In this document: piece after piece, positions 1 to 8,685 of the stretch
Numbering within the stretch: the stretch's first letter is position 1
How the letters are laid out: every line of letters starts with the position of its first letter
Origin: M269 sp964640795
Lineage (GTDB): Bacteria; Pseudomonadota; Gammaproteobacteria; Enterobacterales; Alteromonadaceae
DNA: 64,000 bases
Assembly: GCA_964640795.1 (NCBI GenBank)
Contig: CAZXIN010000003.1
Span: 124,001 to 188,000 of the forward strand
Direction: 5' to 3'
Notes under the pieces: generated by a model
The model's input: the letters and a program-made list of their open reading frames with translations, nothing else
Told to the model about the DNA's origin: nothing
The model's database searches: none
Made by a program: the position numbers and the translations under genes

Positions 1-255
1 GGGTTAAGCTTCCCTCTTATTACGGATGCTGGTCAACTATTCCGTTCGGACCTTAAAAACCCTGTTAGCACCTCTCATCCTAATGTTAAGAAAACTGTGG
101 ACGGTTATTTTCTGCAACCAGCAGTTTACATTTATCTACAAGGCGAATTGAAATATCAATGGCAACAAAAGTCTAAATTACTTAACCTTGCGGGTGCTAT
201 TGGCCGTGTTGAGGTTGAAGACATTGTTGGCGAAGTCAAAAAGCTGATGAAATAA
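1..255 (+). CDS. C-terminal part of a redoxin (AhpC/TSA-like) protein
   Basis: An open frame enters from the left edge in frame 1 and stops with TAA at 253-255, giving 84 residues. The pattern FPLITDAGQLF, then an aromatic-rich strand (FLQPAVYIYLQGELKYQW), then a closing helix ending VGEVKKLMK, resembles the C-terminal half of the thioredoxin fold in peroxiredoxin-like proteins. The N-terminal half, which would hold the peroxidatic cysteine, lies outside the window. The fold assignment rests on pattern similarity only, so the exact family is uncertain. Confidence 0.5.
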   Translation, partial: GLSFPLITDAGQLFRSDLKNPVSTSHPNVKKTVDGYFLQPAVYIYLQGELKYQWQQKSKLLNLAGAIGRVEVEDIVGEVKKLMK

Positions 256-304
256 CACTCAGTCACAGTGAACGCGAAATAACTATCCAGCTAACTTAGG
301 AATA

Positions 305-859
305 ATGATGAGAATTGTGCAATTAGGCGATCCCATTTTAAGAGAAACTTCACGAGAATTAACGTCTGAAGAAATCCTTGGTGATGAAATTCAGCAGTTG
401 CTATTAAGAATGAAAGAGACGCTTAACGGCATACAGTCAATTTCCAGTGAAAACGGCAACGCTTTGTCAGCACCACAATCTGGTACTGCTGTGAGAATGA
501 TTCTTCTTAGGATTGATGGCGTCTTCGTTCCTATGATTAACCCTGTTATTACAGAGTTTTCAGAAGAAACGTTTGAGTTTGATGAGGAGTGTTTTAGCTT
601 TTATAACTTAAGGGCGAAAGTGACTCGTCATCAGAGAATTGTTGTAGAGTATTTTGATGAGTTTGCGAATAAGCACTCAAAAACAATGAAAGGTGAAAAT
701 GCTGGCTTGGTGCAGCATGAAATTGATCACTTAAATGGCATTTTCTTCTTAGATCGTGTTGATGGACAAGATAATTTAGCGTCTATTGATCACGTTTATC
801 AAGATGCACCGCAAACACTGACGAAAGTTAAAGAGATGATTGACTATATGGTGAGTTGA
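305..859 (+). CDS. Peptide deformylase, divergent paralogue
   Basis: The 184-residue protein would remove the N-formyl group from nascent proteins using a bound metal. All three family motifs can be found: GNALSAPQ (51-58, motif 1), EECFS (94-98, motif 2, metal ligand Cys96) and HEIDH (138-142, motif 3, two His ligands and the catalytic Glu). In motif 2 the usual Gly of EGCLS is Glu and Leu is Phe, which is atypical. The gene is not next to fmt, where the housekeeping def normally lies, so it is probably a second copy. An AGGA lies just before the start; two ATG codons are adjacent and either could be used. A hairpin with a T-tract follows at 930-960. Confidence 0.85.
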   Translation: MMRIVQLGDPILRETSRELTSEEILGDEIQQLLLRMKETLNGIQSISSENGNALSAPQSGTAVRMILLRIDGVFVPMINPVITEFSEETFEFDEECFSFYNLRAKVTRHQRIVVEYFDEFANKHSKTMKGENAGLVQHEIDHLNGIFFLDRVDGQDNLASIDHVYQDAPQTLTKVKEMIDYMVS

Positions 860-929
860 TACTCATCATATTGCTCTCAGTTGTTTTTTAAATTCCAAAA
901 CATGTCATGAGTTTCAATGTATGGATTTC

Positions 930-960
930 ACAGCTCAATCGAGGTAAGTGAGCTGTTTTT
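930..960 (+). terminator. Rho-independent terminator after the deformylase gene
   Basis: ACAGCTCA (930-937) pairs perfectly with TGAGCTGT (949-956) across an 11-base loop and is followed by a run of T. It lies about 70 bases after the deformylase stop and points the same way. Confidence 0.7.
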
Positions 961-1079
961 CCGGCTAGTTACATCAACCGCTAACAGTGAAAAAACGATA
1001 TTGATTGTCACAAAGATTGTGCATCAATGACCTAATATGACTGGTGTTAAAGGTTATTGGGAGTCATGGAAACAGTGAA

Positions 1080-1463
1080 TCAGTCTATTCTTCTCAGCAG
1101 TGCAGCGCAGTATGCATAGCCGTACAGCCCGCTAAATAAGATACTTGGAGCAACTGTTAACCAAAGGTTTGGTGTGTGGTTAATTACGTTAATGCCAATG
1201 ACGAGGAGTGACTGCACTGTCAGTGGTGGCAGTGGGGCAATAATCCAAGTCGGAAAATGACTGTTTCTAAACTTCAATAACGCCCACTCTAATACGAAAG
1301 TAAAGCCAGCCGTCATTATGGCGCTATAGCTTCCTTGAATAAATGCCGTACGTGTTAACATTACGCGATCGTCTGTGGCCATTGAGTTAGCCCAATAAGC
1401 CCATGCGAAATAAAACATAAATGATATTGATGCCGAAAGGAACAATCTAATAGATGCGGGCAT
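1080..1463 (-). CDS. Small uncharacterised membrane protein
   Basis: The protein has 127 residues and four hydrophobic segments, near 5-27, 45-64, 72-95 and 103-123, so it is probably a four-helix inner-membrane protein. I recognise no family and see no conserved catalytic motif. The gene stands alone between the deformylase and rpoS, is read from the minus strand and has no clear Shine-Dalgarno sequence before its ATG. A perfect inverted repeat lies about 110 bases upstream at 1574-1592. The length, membrane profile and lack of a competing frame support a real gene, but the function is unknown. Confidence 0.55.
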   Translation of the reverse strand: MPASIRLFLSASISFMFYFAWAYWANSMATDDRVMLTRTAFIQGSYSAIMTAGFTFVLEWALLKFRNSHFPTWIIAPLPPLTVQSLLVIGINVINHTPNLWLTVAPSILFSGLYGYAYCAALLRRID

Positions 1464-1573
1464 TCTGTAGAACTAAAGTCGTGGTCATTAAGTTATAGAT
1501 TGTTTTATATTCGTTTAATTGTTTATGGTTAGGTCAATTTGATCTTGGATAGTATTCTAGTCTCACCGAGATT

Positions 1574-1592
1574 CAATGTCGATATGACATTG
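1574..1592. promoter_or_regulatory. Inverted repeat, possible operator
   Basis: CAATGTC (1574-1580) and GACATTG (1586-1592) form a perfect 7-bp inverted repeat around a 5-base centre, in the gap upstream of the small membrane-protein gene. The symmetry suits a dimeric regulator site, but no known operator is recognised and it could be chance. Confidence 0.3.
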
Positions 1593-1668
1593 TACAGATA
1601 GACCGTGCAATTTACATATTACTTCGCAGTATCGTCAGTTTATCAGCAATGAGTGATTGGGTGGGGAC

Positions 1669-1694
1669 CAGTTAACCCTAAATAGGGTTAACTG
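1669..1694 (-). terminator. Hairpin over the rpoS stop codon
   Basis: CAGTTAACCCTA (1669-1680) and TAGGGTTAACTG (1683-1694) form a perfect 12-bp stem with a two-base centre. The rpoS stop codon lies inside the right arm. On the minus strand no T-tract follows, so it may stabilise the 3' end or assist termination rather than act as a classical intrinsic terminator. Confidence 0.5.
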
Positions 1695-2671
1695 TATTTA
1701 TTACCAAATAAAGATTCTAAATCTACACCTTGGTGTCCAAGTACATCTCTTAAGCGTCTTAATGCTTCTACTTGGATTTGGCGAACACGTTCCCGTGTTA
1801 GGCCTATTTCAGCACCAACATCTTCCAGCGTTGAAGGTTCATAACCTAGTAACCCAAATCGTCTAGCAAGTACTTCTCTTTGCTTTGGATTTAAGTCTCC
1901 TAGCCAGTCGATAATATTGACTTTAAGATCTTTATCTTGAAGTTCATCTTCTGGGCCATGGCCTTTCTCGTCAGCAATCATATCGAGTAAGGCTTTGTCA
2001 TTGTCGCTGCCTATTGGGGTATCAACAGACGTAATACGCTCATTCAAGCGCAACATCTTGCTGACTTCCTTCACAGGTTTGTCAAGTGACTCGGCTATTT
2101 CTTCTGCTGTGGGTTCGTGATCGAGCTTCTGTGCTAACTCTCTTGAAGCTCTTAGGTAAACATTTAGTTCTTTAACAACATGTATAGGCAAACGAATTGT
2201 ACGCGTTTGGTTCATGATAGCCCGTTCAATGGTCTGTCGTATCCACCAAGTTGCGTATGTCGAAAAACGGAATCCACGCTCAGGGTCGAACTTTTCGACG
2301 GCCCTAATAAGTCCGAGGTTACCTTCTTCTACCAAATCCAATAGCGCTAAACCTCGATTGTTGTAACGGCGAGCTATTTTTACAACTAAGCGCAAGTTAC
2401 TAACAATCATACGTTTGCGTGATGCTTCGTCACCTTTTAATGCTTGGCGAGCAAAGTGGACTTCTTCTTGCGCTGTTAATAACGGCGCATAGCCTATTTC
2501 CCCTAGATACAAGTGAGTTGCATCTAAGTTTTTCTGTACTTCTTCCTGATTTGCGATGACTTCGTCTACTGCTTCAGTAGCATCGTTCTCAAGTTCAGGT
2601 GATAAATTGTCCTCGACTACAACGTCAGCGTCGGGTTCAATTTCTACAACAACGGTTTTGACTTGACCCAT
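1688..2671 (-). CDS. rpoS: RNA polymerase sigma factor RpoS
   Basis: This is the stationary-phase and general-stress sigma factor of the sigma-70 family, which directs core RNA polymerase to stress promoters. It has 327 residues, close to the E. coli length. Region 1.2 is near 52-85, region 2 near 90-160 (LVVKIARRYNNRGLALLDLV and the YATWWIRQTIERAI part of 2.3-2.4), region 3 near 165-245, and region 4 near 255-315 with the LTRERVRQIQVEALRRLR helix-turn-helix. An acidic N-terminal extension precedes region 1.2. It follows nlpD by 58 bases, as in enterobacteria and pseudomonads, where the main rpoS promoter lies inside nlpD. That promoter position is known for relatives and was not identified here. 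Confidence 0.98.
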   Translation of the reverse strand: MGQVKTVVVEIEPDADVVVEDNLSPELENDATEAVDEVIANQEEVQKNLDATHLYLGEIGYAPLLTAQEEVHFARQALKGDEASRKRMIVSNLRLVVKIARRYNNRGLALLDLVEEGNLGLIRAVEKFDPERGFRFSTYATWWIRQTIERAIMNQTRTIRLPIHVVKELNVYLRASRELAQKLDHEPTAEEIAESLDKPVKEVSKMLRLNERITSVDTPIGSDNDKALLDMIADEKGHGPEDELQDKDLKVNIIDWLGDLNPKQREVLARRFGLLGYEPSTLEDVGAEIGLTRERVRQIQVEALRRLRDVLGHQGVDLESLFGNKYS

Positions 2672-2729
2672 AACAGTATCTCCTGATTGGGTTGTTTTTA
2701 TTACATTGTGTTAATGCCGTTTTTTGTAG

Positions 2730-3581
2730 TTATTTATTGTTATTATGTTTGGGTAGGTAACGCAAAGGGTCAACTGACTTACCTTGGTAACGAATCTCAA
2801 AGTGAAGTTTGGTTCGTTGCGCGCCGCTATTACCCATTCGGGCTATTGTCTGCCCTGTTTGAACTCGCTGTTGTTCCTTTACAAGGATTTCATCATTGTG
2901 TGCATAAGCACTTAGATAGTCTTCATTATGTTTAACAATTACAAGATTGCCATAACCACGTAAAGCATTGCCTGTGTATACCACTTTGCCGTCTGCTGTC
3001 GCTAATATGGGCGAACCAAGCTTTCCGGCTAAATCAATGCCTTTGTTCCCTTTTTCCGTTAGGGAAAAACGACTAATTACGTTACCAGTGCTTGGCCATT
3101 GCCAATCAATAGCACCGCTTGAATCAACACTGTCCTTTTGGGCAATGTTTGTACTATCACCATACGCTTGCTTTTTTTTGTGGTCAACAGCGATATACGT
3201 TTTTGTTCTATTTGATTCACTTTTTTGTGTCTTTGCAGCTTTCTTTGACGGTTTTGGGTTATAAGTGACGGTTTTTTGTCGCCGTTCTACTAGTGATAAA
3301 ACCTGTTTGGGGTAGATTCGATAAGGCGCTTTAATGTTATTAATTCTCGCTAACGTCTTATAGTCTTTATTGGTATACCAAGCTATTGAAAATAATGTAT
3401 CGCCCTTGGCAACAATGTAGGTCGTGCCACTATTCGGGTTCGCAGTTTTTTTTGAAAGTGTTTTGCCTGCGCCAATATCAACGACAGGAGCTGGTATTGT
3501 GCGGCTTGAGCATGATGTAAGCCAAGATGCTATAACGAGCAGCGTAATAGTTTGATAGATTCTCTTTGCTTTCAATATCAA
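2730..3581 (-). CDS. nlpD: NlpD-like lipoprotein, LysM and degenerate M23 domain
   Basis: This envelope lipoprotein activates septal amidases (AmiC in E. coli) during daughter-cell separation. Its lipobox LTSC puts the acylated cysteine at residue 24. A LysM peptidoglycan-binding domain spans about 54-98 and an M23/LytM domain about 170-275. The metal-binding positions are altered: the HxxxD motif reads NKGID, with Asn for His, and the HxH motif reads KLH. This predicts a catalytically inactive domain, as in E. coli NlpD, which works as an activator rather than an endopeptidase. It lies between the DUF368 gene and rpoS on the same strand. Confidence 0.93.
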   Translation of the reverse strand: MILKAKRIYQTITLLVIASWLTSCSSRTIPAPVVDIGAGKTLSKKTANPNSGTTYIVAKGDTLFSIAWYTNKDYKTLARINNIKAPYRIYPKQVLSLVERRQKTVTYNPKPSKKAAKTQKSESNRTKTYIAVDHKKKQAYGDSTNIAQKDSVDSSGAIDWQWPSTGNVISRFSLTEKGNKGIDLAGKLGSPILATADGKVVYTGNALRGYGNLVIVKHNEDYLSAYAHNDEILVKEQQRVQTGQTIARMGNSGAQRTKLHFEIRYQGKSVDPLRYLPKHNNNK

Positions 3582-3616
3582 AACAACCTTGTACAGGAGC
3601 CTGAGAGCAAACCCTT

Positions 3617-4555
3617 TTAGTGTCTGCCTAACTTTTCCATTAACACGACAATAGCGATACCCAATAGTACTAAACTCATCGATGAAACGAAATAAGCGGG
3701 TTGTTGAGTCATTGTTTCAAAAGTTTGCGGTAAAACGTTATCAGAAACGAGCGTAATGCTTTTTCCATGACTATCAACTGTGGATTCTAGTGTTACTTTC
3801 CAAGGCCACACTTTGTTGAGTGAGCCAAGTAGAAAACCACCAAGTACAGCTAAAGTGATGGTTTTATGTTTTGAAAACATCCAATTCAATGCATGGGAAA
3901 AGCTAAGTAAACCAGTGACGCAGCCACCTGAAAACACAATAATAACAGGTAAATTGATATCCTTTAAAGCTTGTAGCACAGGGCTGTACATACCCATGAG
4001 AAGTAGGATAAAACTGCCAGAGATACCTGGTAGTATCATCGCGCATATAGCAATAGCACCAGCAAGAAAGAAAGAAATGTAAGTGGTTTCCACAGTACTA
4101 GGCACTAGTGTTGTTATGAAATAGGCAATTGCTGTTCCCAGAATAAAAACAAGGTAAGTCGGCAGCTTCCAATGATCGATATGCTTAGCAACTGACCAAG
4201 TGGTCGCAGAGATAAGCCCAAAAAAGAATGACCATAGCTGCACGGGGTACTCGTCTAGCCAGAATAAAACGACTTGAGCAATCGTCAATCCACTGAGCAC
4301 GATGCCGCAAAGTAGTGTGAGTAAAAAAGAGCCATTAACATGCTGCCATGCGGCTTTTATCCCTTGTTTAAACAAAACAGATAAAGCGGCAGGGCCGCAT
4401 TGTTTTAATGAGTATATAAGTTCCTCATAAATGCCTGTCATAAAAGCAATACTGCCGCCAGAAACACCTGGTACGGTGTCGGCAGCCCCCATCATCATAC
4501 CTTTGAGAAAGAGTAGGGCGCTTTGGCTTTTGGTTCTTTTCTGTATTCTCTTCAC
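3617..4555 (-). CDS. DUF368 membrane protein, candidate undecaprenyl-phosphate translocase
   Basis: The 312-residue polytopic protein has about eight hydrophobic segments. It carries two copies of a Pro-Gly-x-Ser-Gly motif, PGVSGG in the first 45 residues and PGISGS near the middle, typical of the DUF368 family and suggesting an internal repeat with re-entrant segments. DUF368 proteins (PopT) have been reported, with DedA-family UptA, to return undecaprenyl phosphate across the cytoplasmic membrane for reuse in wall and surface-glycan synthesis. The gene sits one base from pcm and 35 bases before nlpD, so it is probably co-transcribed with them; enterobacteria have no gene here. The family is clear; the transport role is taken from other members. 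Confidence 0.88.
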   Translation of the reverse strand: MKRIQKRTKSQSALLFLKGMMMGAADTVPGVSGGSIAFMTGIYEELIYSLKQCGPAALSVLFKQGIKAAWQHVNGSFLLTLLCGIVLSGLTIAQVVLFWLDEYPVQLWSFFFGLISATTWSVAKHIDHWKLPTYLVFILGTAIAYFITTLVPSTVETTYISFFLAGAIAICAMILPGISGSFILLLMGMYSPVLQALKDINLPVIIVFSGGCVTGLLSFSHALNWMFSKHKTITLAVLGGFLLGSLNKVWPWKVTLESTVDSHGKSITLVSDNVLPQTFETMTQQPAYFVSSMSLVLLGIAIVVLMEKLGRH

Positions 4556-4556
4556 G

Positions 4557-5207
4557 TTAAATGATCTCGCCGGGTACTAATGGAACAAATCGAACCGCTT
4601 CAACTACCTCTTGGGAAAAAGCATCTTCAGATTTTTCTATAAGAAGTAGCTGCTGATCTTGTTCACCAACAGGAATAATCAACCTTCCTTCTTCGGCAAG
4701 TTGTTGCTTTAGCATTTCTGGCACTTGGCTTGCCGCTGCTGTAACAATGACAGCATCAAAGGGCTTTTTACTTTGCCAGCCTTGCCAGCCATCACCATGT
4801 TTCATTGATACGTTGTGTAAATCCAAAAGCCGCATTTTACGTTTTGCTTGAAACTGCAATGCTTTGATTCTCTCGACGGAATACACTTTAGGAAAAAGCT
4901 GCGCCAAAATAGCTGTTTGGTAACCGGAGCCTGTGCCAATTTCCAATATAGATTGAATTTGTCCGCTTTTCTCCAACAACAGCTCTGTCATTTTAGCGAC
5001 AATATAAGGTTGAGAGATTGTTTGTCCTTGTCCTATCGGGAGCGCGGTATTTTCGTATGCTTTGTGTTTTAGCGCATCAGGCATAAACAATTCTCTTGGT
5101 GTACTGGCTATTGCCTTTAACACCTGCGTGTTCTTAATACCTTCTTGATGGAGAATGTTGGCTAAATGCTCTCCTTTGCGTGTCACTCTAATCATCGATT
5201 GTGTCAT
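4557..5207 (-). CDS. pcm: Protein-L-isoaspartate O-methyltransferase
   Basis: This enzyme uses S-adenosylmethionine to methylate isoaspartyl residues formed by protein ageing, starting their repair. The 216-residue protein shows the SAM-binding motif I EIGTGSGYQ (89-97) and the family signature GQTIS (61-65) that contacts the substrate carboxylate. The order surE-pcm-nlpD-rpoS is conserved in gammaproteobacteria, apart from the DUF368 gene here. Only three bases separate it from surE, so the two are surely in one operon. Its link to rpoS fits a stationary-phase survival role. Confidence 0.96.
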   Translation of the reverse strand: MTQSMIRVTRKGEHLANILHQEGIKNTQVLKAIASTPRELFMPDALKHKAYENTALPIGQGQTISQPYIVAKMTELLLEKSGQIQSILEIGTGSGYQTAILAQLFPKVYSVERIKALQFQAKRKMRLLDLHNVSMKHGDGWQGWQSKKPFDAVIVTAAASQVPEMLKQQLAEEGRLIIPVGEQDQQLLLIEKSEDAFSQEVVEAVRFVPLVPGEII

Positions 5208-5210
5208 TTC

Positions 5211-5960
5211 TTATAGTTTTTCTATCCATTGTTTCATATCGTCTAAGCTTTGATAAGCCGTCATATCAACAGTTATTGGTGTTACCGAGCAATAGCCTTG
5301 AGCTACAGCATGGAAATCTGTGCCGGGGCCAGCATCTTGCTCTTCACCTATACCACCATACCAATATATGTCTCGGTTAAATGGATCCTTTGTTTTTATC
5401 ATAGATTCTGCTCTGTGGCGTCTTCCTTGCCTTGTTACCTTGATACCTTTGATTGCGTCATAGGGTAAATTGGGGACATTGATATTGAGTATTTGATCTG
5501 CTGGCAGTGGGTGTTCGGCCAAGTGTTGAATGATTTCAACGGTTATACGCGCAGCCGTTGAAAAGAAGGTTCCTTTTTTATCAGCAAGTGATACGGCAAT
5601 AGCTGGTAAGCCCATAAAGCGCCCTTCTGTTGCTGCAGCCACCGTGCCTGAGTAGATCACATCGTCACCTAAATTAGGGCCGTGGTTAATACCTGACACA
5701 ACAAGTTGTGGGTCATCTTTTAAAAAGCTATTAATACCGAGGTGAACACAATCGGATGGTGTGCCGTTAATCGAATAGAACCCTGTCGGCATTTGTTGCA
5801 TACGCAGTGGCTGATGTAACGACAATGCGTTGCTTGCGCCACTACAATTGCGATCAGGAGCAATAACAGTGACATCATGTTGTTTATCTTTTATCGCTGT
5901 ATGCAGGCAAGCTAAACCCTCTGCATGAACACCGTCATCGTTGCTTAGTAATATCTTCAT
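5211..5960 (-). CDS. surE: 5'/3'-nucleotidase SurE
   Basis: SurE is a metal-dependent nucleotidase acting on nucleoside monophosphates, and on exopolyphosphate in E. coli. The 249-residue protein begins MKILLSNDDG with metal ligands Asp8 and Asp9. Ser40 in CSGASNALS and Asn92 in GINHGPN complete the metal site, and GDDVIYSGTVAAA is the other family signature. The start codon overlaps the truD stop by one base, showing translational coupling. Confidence 0.97.
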   Translation of the reverse strand: MKILLSNDDGVHAEGLACLHTAIKDKQHDVTVIAPDRNCSGASNALSLHQPLRMQQMPTGFYSINGTPSDCVHLGINSFLKDDPQLVVSGINHGPNLGDDVIYSGTVAAATEGRFMGLPAIAVSLADKKGTFFSTAARITVEIIQHLAEHPLPADQILNINVPNLPYDAIKGIKVTRQGRRHRAESMIKTKDPFNRDIYWYGGIGEEQDAGPGTDFHAVAQGYCSVTPITVDMTAYQSLDDMKQWIEKL

Positions 5961-7015
5961 TAAGGTATTCTTTCTGGTTCATGGTAGTCGATTAATTCTC
6001 GTAACACCGAGGTAGCAAAGCAGCCACTTGGTAGCTCAAATTGCAGTGTCAATTGGTCCGCATCAAGCTGCCAATCCATGTTGCTTGCATATAAGCTGAT
6101 CGCGCGGCGCTGCTGCTCCAATCCTATTCCTTCAAGTGCCTGACATAGTGCTCTATAGTGAGACGTTACATCATTTTCGAGCTGTCGAGCTTTCAATGTG
6201 CTGCCGAGTTCACCTTTCCCCCAAAGCGGTGCTGAAAGTTGGATATCTCTATTGTTCATTCGGTCTGTGAGCTGTGTGTCGGTGCCATCATTGACAAAAA
6301 AACTATTGCTACCACTTAGCATCATGGCATCGCCGTCCAACGGACTTGAAAAAAGCGATTGACTCACACGTTCGCTGACCACTTGATTGAACAACCATGA
6401 GCGTAAAGCCGATATTGCTAGGTTACGCTTATTTCTGTTACGTACTGTTTGCCCGTCGATTAGCGTCTGACCTAAACGCAAGTTGCTATCATTGTTTCCG
6501 AAGCGTTGAGGACCGAAATAATTAGGAACACCGGAGCTTTTGACTTGTGTTAAGCGATACGCTAAGTCCTCTGCTGATTCCAATTCACGCACAATGAGCG
6601 TGAATTTATTGCTTTTTAAGTTGCCGATTTTGAGTTTTTTATTGTGTCTAATATGGTGCAGGATTTTTGCACCTTCTAAGTCAAACTGAGCAAAGTCAGG
6701 ATCAATTTTTCCCGGTAAATGTAAGCCAAACCATTGACGTGTGGTTGCGTTTTTATCTTTTCGTCCAGCATAGCTTACCTGCCGTAGTGGCATATTAAAT
6801 TGCTTTGCTAATTGCTCAGCGACAAAGGCTGTATTGAGATTCTGTTTTTCCAGCCAGACATAAATATGTTCTCCTTCACCGGTCAATTCATACCCCAATA
6901 CCTCTTCGACCTGAAAATCTTCCGGAACTGTTTTGAAAGCGCCTTTTGATTGAGGTTTGCCATATAGGTATTGCCAATCACAGGAGGGGAATAGATTGAT
7001 GTTTTGTTGATTCAA
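5960..7015 (-). CDS. truD: tRNA pseudouridine(13) synthase TruD
   Basis: TruD makes pseudouridine at position 13 of tRNA(Glu) and is structurally distinct from other pseudouridine synthases. The 351-residue protein contains YAGRKDKNATTRQ, with the catalytic Asp at residue 87, and the N-terminal motif FKTVPEDFQVEE. The PNYFGPQRFG signature is also present. It lies between ispF (15-base gap) and surE (1-base overlap) in the conserved order. Confidence 0.97.
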   Translation of the reverse strand: MNQQNINLFPSCDWQYLYGKPQSKGAFKTVPEDFQVEEVLGYELTGEGEHIYVWLEKQNLNTAFVAEQLAKQFNMPLRQVSYAGRKDKNATTRQWFGLHLPGKIDPDFAQFDLEGAKILHHIRHNKKLKIGNLKSNKFTLIVRELESAEDLAYRLTQVKSSGVPNYFGPQRFGNNDSNLRLGQTLIDGQTVRNRNKRNLAISALRSWLFNQVVSERVSQSLFSSPLDGDAMMLSGSNSFFVNDGTDTQLTDRMNNRDIQLSAPLWGKGELGSTLKARQLENDVTSHYRALCQALEGIGLEQQRRAISLYASNMDWQLDADQLTLQFELPSGCFATSVLRELIDYHEPERIP

Positions 7016-7030
7016 AGTATTACCAAAAAA

Positions 7031-7507
7031 TTAAGATGTGATAAGTACAACAGCATGGCAGGCGATACCTTCTTTACGGCCAGTAAATCCAAGCTTTTCT
7101 GTTGTCGTTGCTTTAACGTTAATGTCTTCAGGAGACGTTTGTAAGTCTTCTGCAATACGCTGTCTCATGGTATCAATATGAGATGCCATTCGCGGTGCCT
7201 GAGCTATGATGGTGCAATCTAAGTTGCCTAACTTAAACCCGCCTTGTTGGACAAGGTCATAGACTTTTCTTAACAATAGTCTGCTATCTGCGTTTGCAAA
7301 TTGTTGGTCTGTATCAGGAAAGTGTTTACCAATATCACCAAGTCCCATAGCTCCTAATAGGGCGTCGCATATTGCATGTAACAAAACATCGCCATCTGAA
7401 TGGGCCACTAAACCTTGTTCGTAGTCTATGGCGACACCACCAAGCATGATAGGCCCGTCACCACCAAATTTGTGTACGTCATAGCCATGACCTATTTTTA
7501 TTTTCAT
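7031..7507 (-). CDS. ispF: 2-C-methyl-D-erythritol 2,4-cyclodiphosphate synthase
   Basis: IspF catalyses the cyclisation step of the methylerythritol phosphate pathway to isoprenoids, releasing CMP. The 158-residue protein has the zinc ligands Asp10, His12 (GYDVH) and His44 (HAICDALLGA), plus the AHSDGDV motif that binds the diphosphate. It is next to ispD, which acts two steps earlier in the pathway, with 73 bases between them. Confidence 0.98.
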   Translation of the reverse strand: MKIKIGHGYDVHKFGGDGPIMLGGVAIDYEQGLVAHSDGDVLLHAICDALLGAMGLGDIGKHFPDTDQQFANADSRLLLRKVYDLVQQGGFKLGNLDCTIIAQAPRMASHIDTMRQRIAEDLQTSPEDINVKATTTEKLGFTGRKEGIACHAVVLITS

Positions 7508-7580
7508 CGCGTTCTTATTGTTGATTGAAGTTAAATTTTTTTAGCTTTATCATCATAAAGCGTTCATATTTATAGTCTTT

Positions 7581-8291
7581 TTAAATGTTTGATGTTAAGT
7601 AGAACTCCGCTAGCCTAAGGTCATCAGGGCGTGTAACTTTAATATTACTAGCATCTGATTCAATGAGTCGTACAGGGTAACCTGCATGCTCCATTGCCGA
7701 TGCTTCATCTGTTATGTTGAGCTTTAATTCTAGACCACTTTTTAAAGCACTAAACAGTTCATCCATAGGAAAAAATTGCGGTGTTAATGCGTGCCATAAA
7801 TTGTTTCTGTCGACTGTTTTTTGTATCCGCGAATTGTCCTCAAAAGCGCGTTTCATCGTATCCCTAACAGGAGCGGCGAGTATACCGCCAGAGAGCCCAG
7901 AACGTAACAATAACAATTGTGATATATCCTGATGTTTCACACACGGTCTGGCAGCATCATGTACCAATATCCAATCGCCTTTAGTGGAGTGGTGTGACAG
8001 CACGTGAGTTAACCCTGCAAGTACAGAATCAGCACGCTCTTTGCCTCCGTGAACAGTCTCAATCCAATGTGCATTGGATAAAGGTGTTTCTTTGAAATAA
8101 TTGTCATCGGGGCCTAAAACTAAAACCACTTTATCGATCAACGGGTGTTTAATCAGGTTATTTAGCGTGTGTTCCAGCAGTGTTTTTCCGGCTAGTTGTA
8201 AATACTGCTTTGGTATATCGCCACCCATACGTTTGCCTACGCCAGCAGCAGGTACAACAACAGTATATGATTCTTGATGTGATGTAGACAT
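7581..8291 (-). CDS. ispD: 2-C-methyl-D-erythritol 4-phosphate cytidylyltransferase
   Basis: IspD transfers CMP from CTP to methylerythritol phosphate in isoprenoid synthesis. The 236-residue protein has the nucleotide-binding loop PAAGVGKRM (14-22), followed by PKQY, and the VHDAARPC motif with the metal-binding Asp. Only 13 bases separate it from ftsB, as in most gammaproteobacteria. Confidence 0.98.
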   Translation of the reverse strand: MSTSHQESYTVVVPAAGVGKRMGGDIPKQYLQLAGKTLLEHTLNNLIKHPLIDKVVLVLGPDDNYFKETPLSNAHWIETVHGGKERADSVLAGLTHVLSHHSTKGDWILVHDAARPCVKHQDISQLLLLRSGLSGGILAAPVRDTMKRAFEDNSRIQKTVDRNNLWHALTPQFFPMDELFSALKSGLELKLNITDEASAMEHAGYPVRLIESDASNIKVTRPDDLRLAEFYLTSNI

Positions 8292-8304
8292 TCAGGTTAA
8301 AGCG

Positions 8305-8583
8305 CTATTCGCTTGGTAAAATTCTGTAAAAAGTCTCGCCTTGCTTGATTAATCCCAATTCGTTACGGGCTCTTTCTTCGATAGCATCCAAACCTATTTT
8401 TAAGTCTTGAATGTCAGCAGCAAGAAGGCTATTTCTTTGTGCAAGGTTGTTGTTTTGGGTTGTGAGTATCTCAACTTCTTTTTGCATTAAGCGTAAATCA
8501 GGAAGACTATGTTTGCCAAACCAAAGCCGATACTGCAATAAGCACAATAAGCTTAGCAATAATGCGGTAACAACTTTGGTCAT
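8305..8583 (-). CDS. ftsB: Cell division protein FtsB
   Basis: FtsB is a small bitopic protein that forms the FtsQLB complex, which controls septal peptidoglycan synthesis. The 92-residue product has one N-terminal membrane helix (about 4-20), then a leucine-zipper-like coiled coil (about 28-72) and the ERARNELGLIKQGE segment typical of the family. It is the first gene of the run to rpoS. Enterobacteria have eno upstream; here the TIGR03545 gene lies there instead. Confidence 0.95.
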   Translation of the reverse strand: MTKVVTALLLSLLCLLQYRLWFGKHSLPDLRLMQKEVEILTTQNNNLAQRNSLLAADIQDLKIGLDAIEERARNELGLIKQGETFYRILPSE

Positions 8584-8685
8584 TGGTATTCCTCACAGCA
8601 TGTTGGGTGACATAAGTTTTTCGCTTCACCCACGCCATTATGCAAGTCTATGCCATAAAGATAAACAGGGTTTCTATTAATTTCA

